A stretch of 58,320 bases of DNA, taken from a virus. The DNA is taken from IMG/VR virus record IMGVR_UViG_3300033149_003373, positions 1 to 58,320 of that record; one strand, 5' to 3'. This document shows, one piece after another, positions 24,501 through 32,872 of this stretch (position 1 is its first letter; the number at the start of each line of letters is the position of its first letter). The position numbers and the translations under genes were made by a program. The notes below the pieces were generated by a model that did no database searches, had not been told where the DNA came from, and saw only the letters and a program-made list of their open reading frames with translations.

Positions 24501-27083
24501 TGCTTCTTCATAAAATCTATTACTATCTGAAGTCCTGCTTCTTATAGTTTCATATTCTGTTCCATTATAACACGACCATTGTATTTCATTACTGGTTGCT
24601 ATTGGACATCCTGCTCCGTTGAGTTTCACTCTAAATTGTAAAGGATTTTGACTCCAGCAATTCGGAAGCATTGACAAATTTATTGTTGCATCTACATCTT
24701 TTATTTGCCACTTACTTGAACTTAATGCTGTTTGTGGTTTTGTATAATTTATGTAAAAATAAGAAATATTATAACATGCTGGTGCTGTTGCAGTAGACCA
24801 ATTACCATCTATTGCATTATTAGGATTTGTCCAGTTAGCTGTGTCATTAAATGTCCATCCATAAACACCTGTGCTTAATCCACCACAGCTTGTTGATACA
24901 TTTGCAAATTCCTGATAACAATATTCAGTTAATCCTCTGTCATTAGTATACCATCTTGTATCTTCAGTAGCACTTGTAGTTACATCTAATGACTGGTTTG
25001 CTTTACTATAAGTTGTATTTGTTGGTTTAAGTATGGTAACTATTATTGGGTCTGATGGTTTTGTTTGTGTAGGATTAACAAGTATTTCATCTTGGTTTGC
25101 AATATACAATCCCCAATAATTTGTCAGATTGTCTATTTTAGATTGTGATGTTGAACCTGTTACATAAGCTCTCGTTATAAAACTCATGTTTCCATAAATA
25201 TCGCTACCTGCTTGATTTGCACTCATTGGCTGGCATCCAACAAAACTATTCGCTGAATATCTTATTACAGTCTGATTTCTTGTTGTATTATAGACTATTC
25301 CATAAGCTATATTTGAAGCATCTAAAAATGCACCACACTGTCCTCTTGTTAATGGGTCATAATAACCTTCTGATGTTGTCGTCGTATTAAACGGGGCAGC
25401 TGTAGAAGCACCTGCTGTGTTGTTTGGTGTTCCGAAGTTGTAAAGAGATATTGTACTCCATGGTGTCCTTATCTGCATTTGCTTCATAGGTGAGTAAGCT
25501 GGATAATAGTGTAGCATTTCAGTATAGACACCGCCTTCGGTTACTGAACAATTCATTACAACAAGCATAGAAAAGTTGTATTTCACTATACAAGTACCTA
25601 CACTTGATACAAGAACATTAGCTCCTGTCCTGTGCAACCCTTCTATGCCATTACCTCCGGCATTGTTTCCATTGTCGGAATTTGAAATATATTGAGATGT
25701 TGTTATTAAACCACCTGTGAAAAAGTCAGAAACATGCGTGTTTGTTATGTTGTTTGCCTTTACCTTTAGGTCTGTCGTATAATCAAACCTATCAACTTTT
25801 GTGTAATTATAGTAAATACAATAGGATATATCCGAGTTTACTGTGCCGTTTGGTATTATAACAGCTCTTGCAAGAGTAACATGACCTGATGCATTTTGTG
25901 TCCATGGAACAAATGCTGATGGTAATTCAACACCACCTTCATTACATCTACCACTTGCAACTCTCATAGACTCGTTATATGGTATGACATCCAAAGAAGA
26001 AAAATCTATCCATCTTGTTATTGGTGTTTGATTTTCAGCATAAGTAAATCCATCTACACTTATATTTATTTCAGTAGCATAATCAAGTTCAAATGCCCAA
26101 CTTCCCCATTCTGAATGTTTAAAACTTTTTCCAGAAATATTTACAACAGGAATCCATTCTTTGTCATTTGAAAATCCTATTGCCCATTTTCCTCGTACTT
26201 CCACATCAAATTTTGAATTTTTTGGAAGAATAATTGTTTTTCCATTCATAATTTCAATATCTTCATATACAATTCTATCAAAATCTTTACCATCTTTTGT
26301 TTCACATATAGTAGTTGATGGTACATTTAATATTTTTATAGATGTTATTGTTCCATCTTTTCCTTTACGATTTTCTAATGTAGCATAGAAAGTATCTTTA
26401 TTGATTTCCATGTCCCAAGATTGAGTCTGAAATGTAAACAGTGCATATCCTGACCCGATACTTCCTTGTGTTTTAATTAGTTTGACAAAAAAATCATCAG
26501 ATGAATAATCATTTAATTGTATTCCATGCCATGTAGGGTCAATAGATTCAAATCCCCATTTTATATCACCAAATATATCATTTCTTAATGTTTCAAATTT
26601 AATCTGATAATCTTTTCCTTTTCTAAAAGCTACTGAATATTTTACATTTCCAGTATTATCAGGAGCACCACACCATGTACCTGTACAAGGTTTAGTCATG
26701 TTTATATATCTCCAACCAGAACCCCAGCTCCTATACATTTTTATTTCTTGAATTGGAACATCAGTATAAAATTCCCATGACTCATTTGCATATAAAAATA
26801 TATCTGTATTAGCAGAAAAATTAATGTATGCATAACACCTTTCAGACATATTGACAAATGTTCCATCTTTCATTTTTATTTCAAATATATCATTAGTATC
26901 ACCATCATTATTCCAATCCGTTCCAAAACAATACGAATCTCCAGAATAAGATGTTATAGTAATTGCTCCAATAGCTGATAAGTAAAGAAATATTCCAATT
27001 ATAGTAGGTACAGTAATTCCAGTTACAGCTAAATATTTTACAATTCTTTTATGATAAATTCTTTTACTTCCTTTAGTAGCCAT
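21513..27083 (-). CDS. Giant secreted/virion surface protein, 1856 aa
   Basis: A membrane anchor at about residues 17-40 precedes a Cys- and Asn-X-Ser/Thr-rich extracellular chain. A DUF2341-like stretch is suggested near 360-440, several Ig-like beta domains follow, and a LamG/concanavalin-like domain (GYYNGIAIDTS, GTIGELKIFNR) lies in the last 400 residues. This make-up is like DPANN surface proteins. Position between tail genes suggests a tail fibre or spike, or a protein placed on the infected cell. Confidence 0.7.
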   Translation of the reverse strand: MATKGSKRIYHKRIVKYLAVTGITVPTIIGIFLYLSAIGAITITSYSGDSYCFGTDWNNDGDTNDIFEIKMKDGTFVNMSERCYAYINFSANTDIFLYANESWEFYTDVPIQEIKMYRSWGSGWRYINMTKPCTGTWCGAPDNTGNVKYSVAFRKGKDYQIKFETLRNDIFGDIKWGFESIDPTWHGIQLNDYSSDDFFVKLIKTQGSIGSGYALFTFQTQSWDMEINKDTFYATLENRKGKDGTITSIKILNVPSTTICETKDGKDFDRIVYEDIEIMNGKTIILPKNSKFDVEVRGKWAIGFSNDKEWIPVVNISGKSFKHSEWGSWAFELDYATEINISVDGFTYAENQTPITRWIDFSSLDVIPYNESMRVASGRCNEGGVELPSAFVPWTQNASGHVTLARAVIIPNGTVNSDISYCIYYNYTKVDRFDYTTDLKVKANNITNTHVSDFFTGGLITTSQYISNSDNGNNAGGNGIEGLHRTGANVLVSSVGTCIVKYNFSMLVVMNCSVTEGGVYTEMLHYYPAYSPMKQMQIRTPWSTISLYNFGTPNNTAGASTAAPFNTTTTSEGYYDPLTRGQCGAFLDASNIAYGIVYNTTRNQTVIRYSANSFVGCQPMSANQAGSDIYGNMSFITRAYVTGSTSQSKIDNLTNYWGLYIANQDEILVNPTQTKPSDPIIVTILKPTNTTYSKANQSLDVTTSATEDTRWYTNDRGLTEYCYQEFANVSTSCGGLSTGVYGWTFNDTANWTNPNNAIDGNWSTATAPACYNISYFYINYTKPQTALSSSKWQIKDVDATINLSMLPNCWSQNPLQFRVKLNGAGCPIATSNEIQWSCYNGTEYETIRSRTSDSNRFYEEAMYWNVSSKVIFTDNTTILLGLGANNITVYVNDSSGTEYKNSVVASYVTLPDIYLNGVKSNTTYELGTVSTIRANISNTDVEVCLSLDAFGFGENFTCANQIVEYNFTTISSENTFWILNNSYNSKNHTINTNVPSVFFFDIDNRSEFSTGQFNIISLVNNSKNVGIDVGLDGITDYKLLGNMDDSTINLDYFDINTTMKNVTFNYSGIEIITFTLPRNVTVTEANMTIDSLDSGTMTTNKIMASYLTSYILNFTGKENEENNLTFKLLIPKGSTILSASLNLTGSQEGNYFVDMRGNPTSYWKEGTLQNPEYVFDNDTSTYTSVNHLAGENLYADFNNTKLPNATSIMVAALHITCAITNTWDGVSKTSSPNTAPVWYSLDTSHGKDGSIRFFDTGDQNCRNIAEAWLTFNYTEYPDDIRITIDKKSPDTYNMSGSLDYTQNVTLNISQIQTYIDSCTDDLCYVPFQLFATGNGVVNVSSVRVTYSNTVSNLTIDTGDDRNINYNYTGIFNSTNVAPVTIDLGISDIQSYLDNETLCPTSSLDCAIPIRIGSQSAGGINITWFEVNYTYNKINVSSTPFINFSKNSCWKNKGDYEWNFENGFADIYHGFNLSNNSINIPNGLFNKTAEFNGINSSMNYSGSSLCKENCTITMQLSMKSYVEFSESMNLFIINNETSNGVLIGISEKGKNVGFKATYGNVSDDRKVRFLNTSTSHEEDVFRHFALTIEKVNNTHQDFTGYYNGIAIDTSYVKEMSPLNIENITIGSYFLSYVLEYEFLNGTIGELKIFNRTLTSHEIKFDAFSSPYETNRCKIPIEITSETNTTININNMFLKYKGTANHTVFASTQSNKSIDLNLDVVWSKWNYSFPNATQYFEFIPNTPTSKNVTPYGQTSDDPILNITPQAWDNLFNFSIYLNDSYNCVNLTVSTDNSKANGSIVTKNSWSEHKWNQTETSPTFGLWFWSDYYCSGTTQWYLWQPYLSLRACGVGTICSADVT

Positions 27084-27088
27084 TTTAA

Positions 27089-27556
27089 TTACCTGTCTGT
27101 ACCTATTCTTAATGTCATAATAACATCATAAACTTTGTTAGTATCAGAAGGATTCTCTTGTCTATTTTCAGTTATTTGAACTTTATCAAAATTAACTTCA
27201 TATGTATCTCCAGCATATGTTAAAGTGACAGTTCCTCCATATGTAGTAATATATCTAAAATTGTCTTTATGCTGTTTTGCAGTAATAGAAGTAGCTCCTT
27301 GTTTTCCATTAGTTATATGACCAGTTATAATAAATGTATCTTCATATTTTCCAATATCAACTATTTTTCCCGGACTTGGAGATTCTGTGCCTCTTTTAGT
27401 TCTTGTTGTTATATTTGGTATTCTTTTCAAATCTTTTGTTATAGCTTCTTCTACTTTAATATCCTGAATAGTAATTACAATAGCAGTAGCTCCAACTGGA
27501 GTAGGTGGTGCTGATGCCTGTGCTGTTATAGTTTTTGATAATGTTATATCTGCCAT
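27089..27556 (-). CDS. Tail protein, 155 aa, probable distal or baseplate component
   Basis: All-beta: TITAQASAPPTPVGATAIVI, TFIITGHITNG, GGTVTLTYAGDTYEVNFDKV and VIMTLRIGT, as in small tail-end proteins that sit between tape measure and hub. GTGATTAAT precedes the ATG at 27556, and the stop is followed by the giant surface protein. Exact role inferred from gene order. Confidence 0.6.
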   Translation of the reverse strand: MADITLSKTITAQASAPPTPVGATAIVITIQDIKVEEAITKDLKRIPNITTRTKRGTESPSPGKIVDIGKYEDTFIITGHITNGKQGATSITAKQHKDNFRYITTYGGTVTLTYAGDTYEVNFDKVQITENRQENPSDTNKVYDVIMTLRIGTDR

Positions 27557-27561
27557 ATTAA

Positions 27562-29004
27562 TCACGCTGCTACTAACCTCTTTATATCTGAAACTACTCT
27601 GTCATTATTATCTCTAAGCATTCTTTCTAATTCTGTTTTATCTCCTGCACCTGATATATTATAAGTTGCATAAAAATTTACAACATTTTCAGTTCCCCTA
27701 CCATGGATTCCTTCAAATCTTTCTCCACCATGTCCAATCATTGGAACAGGTTCTCCAAACCTTCCTGGAACTACACCACCATGTTGAAGAGTTACGCCTC
27801 CACCTCCACCTCCACCTCCATACATTGCACCTCCTGTAATACTACTCATAGCATCAGCAATATTTTTAAAGAAGACTCCACCAACACCAATAGCACCACC
27901 AAGTAATGCAGCAGCACCACCTGCTACTGCACCAATACCACCAGCAATAGCACCACCAATTCTAGGTAAAAGTTGAACAACTAGTCTAATTACAGGTAAC
28001 CCTGCTAACCATTTTAAAAAATTAGGAATAACTAACATTATAGTTGTTTTAACACTTTTTAATTTCCATGCACCAGCAGTTGAAAAGAAATTAACAAAGA
28101 TAGAACCTAAAGATGCAATAAGACGTGCTGTTGTCTTTACACTTCCTTTTAACCATTTACCAGCAGTTGAAAAGAAATTTTTAAAAGTGCTTCCGAGTGA
28201 TGTTGATAAACCAGCTTTTGTATTTACACTTCCTTTTAACCATTTTCCTGATGTTGCACCAAAAAATTTAGCTGCTAAAGCACTGTATGCTATATCAAGA
28301 CCAACAGTTGTTACAACTCCTGCTACTGCACCACCTACAGGACCAAGTTCTCCTATCGCCTTAAAAACATCTCCAATTGCTTTTCCAGCAGGACCAGCAA
28401 TTCCAAGAACTTCACCTATAGCTCCTCCAAATTCTCCAAGTAAAGCACCTACAGCACCAGCTATAGGAATTCTCATAGAAGGAAATACCATTGCTAATGA
28501 TGAAAGACCAAGTATAAGTTGTCCAACTGTTTGCATTACTAAACCAGAAGCTTGACCAAATAACATCAGTTGTCCCAAAGATTCTTTTGTTGAATCTGAT
28601 AAATCAAAAAGACCGTCTATAACTTTATAGATTCCATCAGCCATTGGTTCAAGTGCTTCAAAGGCTATAAGATTTAATGATAGATTTAACATTTCTCCAA
28701 TTCCAAGCCATTCAACTGCTTGACTTGTCATTTGACCAAACATTCGTGTTACAGCCATTCCCATAAACATTATTCCAAGTTGTTCCATTCTAAATCTTCT
28801 TGCATTCTTTTCCATTCTTCCAAGGACATCTCTCATTTTCAATCCTCGTTTAGAAACACTATCCATTATTTTACCTGTTTCATCTACAGTAATACCTAAT
28901 TTTCTTAATTTTCTTTCACTCATATCTATTTTTGCAACATCTGCTAATGCTTTTATAATTATTTTTACTTCATGTGCAGAACCTATTCTCTGACCAGCCG
29001 CCAT
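27562..29004 (-). CDS. Tape-measure protein, 480 aa
   Basis: Helical N-terminus, long hydrophobic Ala/Gly-rich middle, then a Gly run and a C-terminal domain (LQHGGVVPGRFGEP, IHGRGTENVVNFYA) as in many phage tape measures. Three copies of a roughly 33-residue unit (AGKWLKGSVKTTARL-IASLGS-F--FFST) occur at about 255-345. At about 1.5 angstrom per residue this predicts a short tail of some 70 nm. It follows the overlapping chaperone pair, the conserved order. Confidence 0.8.
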   Translation of the reverse strand: MAAGQRIGSAHEVKIIIKALADVAKIDMSERKLRKLGITVDETGKIMDSVSKRGLKMRDVLGRMEKNARRFRMEQLGIMFMGMAVTRMFGQMTSQAVEWLGIGEMLNLSLNLIAFEALEPMADGIYKVIDGLFDLSDSTKESLGQLMLFGQASGLVMQTVGQLILGLSSLAMVFPSMRIPIAGAVGALLGEFGGAIGEVLGIAGPAGKAIGDVFKAIGELGPVGGAVAGVVTTVGLDIAYSALAAKFFGATSGKWLKGSVNTKAGLSTSLGSTFKNFFSTAGKWLKGSVKTTARLIASLGSIFVNFFSTAGAWKLKSVKTTIMLVIPNFLKWLAGLPVIRLVVQLLPRIGGAIAGGIGAVAGGAAALLGGAIGVGGVFFKNIADAMSSITGGAMYGGGGGGGGVTLQHGGVVPGRFGEPVPMIGHGGERFEGIHGRGTENVVNFYATYNISGAGDKTELERMLRDNNDRVVSDIKRLVAA

Positions 29005-29225
29005 TATCTTCTCCCTCCTTTTTTAGATTTTTCATATTCTTTTCTATTAGAGTCACTTTCTTCATTTAATCTATTCATTAAATTAACAAATGCGGGAATT
29101 TTCATCTTCCCAAATTCTTCAGGAGAAATATAGCCAAATCTCCTGCAAAAAGAATAATGACAATCAATTAAATCAACATCTTGATTTTCTTGTTTAATCT
29201 CCTGTAGTTGACTTGGCATTGTCAT
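29004..29225 (-). CDS. Tail assembly chaperone, second (T-like) part
   Basis: DCHYSFCRRFGYISPEEFGK then a helical, basic end: the pattern of the downstream half of gpG/gpT-like chaperones. It overlaps the first part by 32 bases in the frame reached by a +1 or -2 shift. Own ATG at 29225 with GGTG 11 to 8 bases upstream, so separate initiation is possible. Its stop overlaps the tape-measure ATG. Confidence 0.6.
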   Translation of the reverse strand: MTMPSQLQEIKQENQDVDLIDCHYSFCRRFGYISPEEFGKMKIPAFVNLMNRLNEESDSNRKEYEKSKKGGRR

Positions 29226-29610
29226 TTTTAGCCACCTTTTCTTTTATATTTTTTATAGATTCTACTTTCTTCTTGACTTCTATATCTTTTGTTTCTTCTG
29301 GTATATTTGCTTCAAACATTCCATTCATGCAAAATGAAAAATTAGATGATATAAATTTTTTCAGAGTATCTTCATCTGCATCTGTTCCTTGTTTCATAGA
29401 TTCTAAAACCAATTTATTTATTACGTTTATTTCTTCTTTATTCAATATATCTAATAACTCTTCTGGTTTTTTGCCTGTAAATTTTTTAACTAATTCGAAA
29501 TACTCTCCATAGTATTCTACAGGTAATGAATGAAATTCAAATTCATCATCACATATTTTCTTAATTACAGGTTTCCCTATATATCTTTCAAATGCTTCCT
29601 TGTTTGTCAT
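29194..29610 (-). CDS. Tail assembly chaperone, first (G-like) part
   Basis: 138 residues; FHSLPVEYYGEYFELVKKFT, then acidic helices and a Lys-rich end, as in gpG-like chaperones placed just before a tape measure. Start at 29610 is set by AAGGAGGAG upstream. The GCTAAAAATGA sequence near the end is the place where ribosomes would have to change frame to make the long product. Confidence 0.65.
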   Translation of the reverse strand: MTNKEAFERYIGKPVIKKICDDEFEFHSLPVEYYGEYFELVKKFTGKKPEELLDILNKEEINVINKLVLESMKQGTDADEDTLKKFISSNFSFCMNGMFEANIPEETKDIEVKKKVESIKNIKEKVAKNDNAKSTTGD

Positions 29611-29989
29611 TCTCATCTCCTCCTTCATATCCAATTAAAATCTTTCTTCCGTCAAGCATTGTTTTGTATATGGGTTTCTTTTCTTTTTCCCCAAACAATG
29701 CTTTTTTTATCATATCAATTTCTTTCAGTATTTCTTCTATTATGCTTAATATCTCGTCATACTTTGCATCAAATTGACCATAAGTGTCTATTAAATGAGT
29801 TAGCAATAAACCATAATCTCCTTCATAATCTCTATTAGCCCAATCAATAAACATTTTCTTATGCTTTCTTCCAACTCTTCCAATATATAACGCTTTCTGA
29901 TTATCTTTCAAACATTTCACTACAACATCTCTCGGATTTGTTTCTTTCAGTATTTTATTAAAATCATATTGTGTATTTGCATCATTCAT
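29588..29989 (-). CDS. Tail-module hypothetical protein, 133 aa
   Basis: Unrecognised. YDFNKILKETNPRDVVVKCL, a WANRDYEGDYG segment and a coiled-coil C-terminus with a final YEGGDEND. It lies between the tail tube and chaperone genes. GAGTGAT precedes the ATG; the stop overlaps the G-like chaperone start region. Confidence 0.55.
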   Translation of the reverse strand: MNDANTQYDFNKILKETNPRDVVVKCLKDNQKALYIGRVGRKHKKMFIDWANRDYEGDYGLLLTHLIDTYGQFDAKYDEILSIIEEILKEIDMIKKALFGEKEKKPIYKTMLDGRKILIGYEGGDENDKQGSI

Positions 29990-30402
29990 AATACATCACT
30001 CCCTGTATTATCTTTAGGGTCTTTTAGCTTTCCCATTACTTGTAGATATACAAAACCACCTATTTCTGGCTGTTCTTTTTCAGGTCTTTTTTCTATTTTT
30101 TTCATGTCAACATATTCTAATGGAGTAACTTCGCTGATAGTTTTCTTTATATCATCCATTTTTTCTACATTTTTTTCATTTGTATCAACATGCCCGATAC
30201 AGTCAAGATGTTTTATATCTCTTAGGAATTCATCAGCTACTTCTGACTTTATTCTAATATCATATAGTTTAATTTCACATGGAAAAGGTCTGGTTGTGCC
30301 ATCACGGAGTATACCTTTTAGTGGATATTCTCTTTTTCTCATCCAATCCACAAACTTTTGATGCGTCTCAGGCATTGTATCGACCATTAAAATTAAATGC
30401 AT
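29986..30402 (-). CDS. Tail-module hypothetical protein, 138 aa
   Basis: Alpha/beta N-terminus (LILMVDTMPETHQKFVDWMR, FPCEIKLYDIRI, HLDCIGHVDT) and an acidic C-terminal linker. Behind GGTGAAAAGAA. Directly downstream of the tail-tube gene; a tail completion or tube-associated role is likely from order only. Confidence 0.5.
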   Translation of the reverse strand: MHLILMVDTMPETHQKFVDWMRKREYPLKGILRDGTTRPFPCEIKLYDIRIKSEVADEFLRDIKHLDCIGHVDTNEKNVEKMDDIKKTISEVTPLEYVDMKKIEKRPEKEQPEIGGFVYLQVMGKLKDPKDNTGSDVL

Positions 30403-30413
30403 TTCTTTTCACC

Positions 30414-31031
30414 TTAACTCCATAGTTGACCTAGAGATGTTACACCCAATGATGCAAGACTTAATGTTGTTGTACCATCACTTGATTGCCATTTTATGTT
30501 TGGATTCCCATCTTTTGTGTATGGTGCTACTATAAATTTTGCTGTACATTTTAGTAGTCCATCTGTAAATGAAACCTTTGAAGATGTCAATCTGGCATTA
30601 AGTACAATTAATCTCCTTGCTGTACTTCCTATACTTACTGCACCATTGCCAGCAGTTACACTTGCTTCATCAGTCCACATTATAGCTAATCCATATTTTT
30701 CCCTGTTTCTGCTTACATCAGATTCAAGAGGTTCTGTACTGTCCCAATTAGTATCTGTTGTGTTAAATAATTGTTCCATGCCAAATGCTTTGTCTGAACC
30801 AACTACTGTATCAATACTTGTTGGATAAAGTTCTACTGTAATTGTTGTTACTTCTTCTGGACCTAATTTTTCAACTCTTCCACCTGACAGTGTAGCTACA
30901 TATTCTACTGGTTTGTCTCCTTGGTCAATATCAATAGTCTCAGTTGAACTAACAAAGTCTATACTTGCACCGCCTACTGGTGCTACTGAAACCAAAGCTA
31001 ATCTTGTCCATGAACTTGGAAAATCTGCCAT
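30414..31031 (-). CDS. Major tail tube protein
   Basis: 205 residues, beta-rich, with SIDFVSSTETIDIDQGDKPV near the start, EVTTITVELYP in the middle and a C-terminal LKCTAKFIVAPYTKDGNPNI. Size, beta-sandwich pattern and place between the connector/terminator genes and the chaperones fit a tail tube subunit. ATG 31031 follows GTGATAGGA. Confidence 0.65.
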   Translation of the reverse strand: MADFPSSWTRLALVSVAPVGGASIDFVSSTETIDIDQGDKPVEYVATLSGGRVEKLGPEEVTTITVELYPTSIDTVVGSDKAFGMEQLFNTTDTNWDSTEPLESDVSRNREKYGLAIMWTDEASVTAGNGAVSIGSTARRLIVLNARLTSSKVSFTDGLLKCTAKFIVAPYTKDGNPNIKWQSSDGTTTLSLASLGVTSLGQLWS

Positions 31032-31062
31032 TCCTATCACCTTTTATTTACAAGGAACATTA

Positions 31063-31155
31063 TCAGTCAGTTCCAGTTCGTGCCACTGTCTTAGGACTTT
31101 TCTTGACTTCTTTCTTTGGTTCTTCAATAATTCTTCCATCTATTGTTTTTCTCAT
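31063..31155 (-). CDS. Lys-rich small protein, 30 aa
   Basis: MRKTIDGRIIEEPKKEVKKS and a Thr-rich end. It fills the space between the HK97-gp10-like and tail-tube genes; ACGATAAAT precedes its ATG. Unknown; could be an assembly peptide. Confidence 0.45.
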   Translation of the reverse strand: MRKTIDGRIIEEPKKEVKKSPKTVARTGTD

Positions 31156-31157
31156 AT

Positions 31158-31646
31158 TTATCGTCTCACAATTCTATCAGCTAATCTGTTTACTTCTTGG
31201 TTTATTTTTGATTCCATACCCCTTATAGAAGGCTCTATAAACGGGGTATATTTTTTTACCCAAACTGTTCTTGATTTTCTTGTCATTAGATGACCATAAA
31301 GCGGAGTTCCTGCTCTTCCTTGTTTTCTTAACATTTTTGCTGTTACTGCATGAGGTTTAAATCCATATTCCTGATAAAGGTGATATGGTCTTTTTAGTCT
31401 TCCGCCTACTGAAACTTCCCATCCTTTAGTATTTCCTTTTTTGAATCTTTTGACAACTATTGACTTCTTTAAAGCTCCTCTTCCACTTTTCATATGTGAT
31501 GTTCTTATTCGCATTCTTCTTGCTAATTCTTTTGCCAATTTATGTGTAGTTTTAACACCTTCTGGTGATATTCTTTTTTCAACTTTTCTTAAATATTTTT
31601 GAGTTTCTTTTAATCCTGTAATATTTACTCTAAATCCTGCTGGCAT
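31158..31646 (-). CDS. HK97 gp10-like head-tail/neck protein
   Basis: 162 residues with GLKETQKYLRKVEKRIS at the N-terminus, a TSHMKSGRGALKKSIVVKRF block, YHLYQEYGFKPHAV and a C-terminal FIEPSIRG helix, the pattern of the HK97-gp10 (tail completion) family: helix, T-S-G-L--S, Y--Y-E-GT, P-PF--PA. Lies between the presumed tail terminator and tail tube genes. Confidence 0.75.
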   Translation of the reverse strand: MPAGFRVNITGLKETQKYLRKVEKRISPEGVKTTHKLAKELARRMRIRTSHMKSGRGALKKSIVVKRFKKGNTKGWEVSVGGRLKRPYHLYQEYGFKPHAVTAKMLRKQGRAGTPLYGHLMTRKSRTVWVKKYTPFIEPSIRGMESKINQEVNRLADRIVRR

Positions 31647-31648
31647 AT

Positions 31649-32113
31649 TTAAGTCCCCAGATTATGCACAAAAAACCCGCCAAATGTAATTATGGTTTCA
31701 TGTGTCTTTATTCCTTCTATTGTTAAAACATCAGTATCTTCTGTTACTATTTCTGAATCATGAAGCTGTTTATCGTTTCTTAAATTAGATGTTACTGCAC
31801 CATTAAATATTTCATATATTTCATCTGTAAGAGTATTATTCTTTTCAGCAGCTTTATCTCCAGCAGTATAAACAATAATATCCATATTCCAATTTACTTT
31901 AACTTTTCCATAAGTAAATGGTTCTGTATCAATTGTTGGCTTGTCATAAACAATTATTGGGAAATCAGTCTTACTTAAATTTACTATTTGTGGAAATGCT
32001 GAATGATTCCAGACAGTTATAGTTCTTACAGGGTCTTGAGAATCAGTAATAGAACCAGTGATAAGGCTATACATTGCTCTATAAATGTCACGCCTAATAC
32101 TTTCCTTTAACAC
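31649..32113 (-). CDS. Tail terminator-like protein
   Basis: About 154 residues: helix ESIRRDIYRAMYSLI, strand TVWNHSAF, DFPIIVYDKPTID, then KVKVNWNMDIIVYTAGDKA and a late TIEGIKTHETIITFGG; like tail-terminator proteins (alpha/beta with Y--I-YT-). Start uncertain: GTG 32113 is used here. GGTGAT at 32132-32127 lies four bases before an ATA codon (32122), so this may be another gene with a non-standard start. Confidence 0.55.
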   Translation of the reverse strand: MLKESIRRDIYRAMYSLITGSITDSQDPVRTITVWNHSAFPQIVNLSKTDFPIIVYDKPTIDTEPFTYGKVKVNWNMDIIVYTAGDKAAEKNNTLTDEIYEIFNGAVTSNLRNDKQLHDSEIVTEDTDVLTIEGIKTHETIITFGGFFVHNLGT

Positions 32114-32217
32114 AGCAGTTATGTAAATCACCGATACACGAGATATTCTAAACTGAAAAGATACACAATTCAGTTCTGCTATAAGTATATTGTTTTCATT
32201 TGTTAATAAATGTACTA

Positions 32218-32868
32218 TTAGCTTTCTCTTCTGCAAAATACTTCATAATGAGACCATCTTGCACCAGAATTAGGACTTCTTGTTTTTATTACTTCATTTA
32301 TTTTATATGTTAAGCTGTCATAAACAACTCGATTTCCTATTTTAGCATATTTTTTATTATAGTCATTTGTGCTTATTAATAAGATTAAATCTCCTAATTG
32401 AAGACCACCTAATTCTCTTGTTTCTCCTACTTCACTAATTATTTCAGCTATTGTATAAATTAAATAATCAACTGAAGAAGTTGAAGTATGCCCATAATCA
32501 TCTGTACTTACAGTTACATTTTTTATAACAACATTTTCTCCTCTTTGCTCAAGTAAATTTTCCATATCAGAAGCATTATCAACAATTAAATCAGATTCAA
32601 AAGTTCCCTGACCAGAAGCTATTATAAATCTTACTATTCCAAATCTGCCATCAGTAGAAAACGCTTTTATATGAACTTCATCATCTTCTTCCCATTGAGT
32701 ATCTAAATTGCCCAAATCAAGCATATATTCTCCAGCAGTGTTTATATCACAGCTTGTAGATTCACCCTTTGTTGTGTTAAATACATATGCTGTTCCTCCT
32801 GTCAAAAGAGTAGATTCATCACTAAAATATATGTGTCCACTACAAGGAAAAGGAGTCAGCGGTGCCAT
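32218..32868 (-). CDS. Neck protein with carboxypeptidase-regulatory-like Ig domain
   Basis: 216 residues. The first 95 (PCSGHIYFSDESTLLTGGTA, YVFNTTKGEST, AGEYMLDLGNL) match the N-terminal domain of the 33810 gene almost position by position: a CarboxypepD_reg-like beta sandwich. The remainder (GGLQLGDLILLIST, ARWSHYEVFCR) looks like a head-tail connector/stopper. GGTGATTAA precedes ATG. Confidence 0.6.
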   Translation of the reverse strand: MAPLTPFPCSGHIYFSDESTLLTGGTAYVFNTTKGESTSCDINTAGEYMLDLGNLDTQWEEDDEVHIKAFSTDGRFGIVRFIIASGQGTFESDLIVDNASDMENLLEQRGENVVIKNVTVSTDDYGHTSTSSVDYLIYTIAEIISEVGETRELGGLQLGDLILLISTNDYNKKYAKIGNRVVYDSLTYKINEVIKTRSPNSGARWSHYEVFCRRES

Positions 32869-32872
32869 TTAA

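Noticed and set aside
29530-29838. Hydrophobic plus-strand frame suggesting a membrane protein
   Set aside because: Complement of Glu/Lys/Asp-rich coding sequence on the minus strand gives apparent hydrophobicity; no ribosome site.
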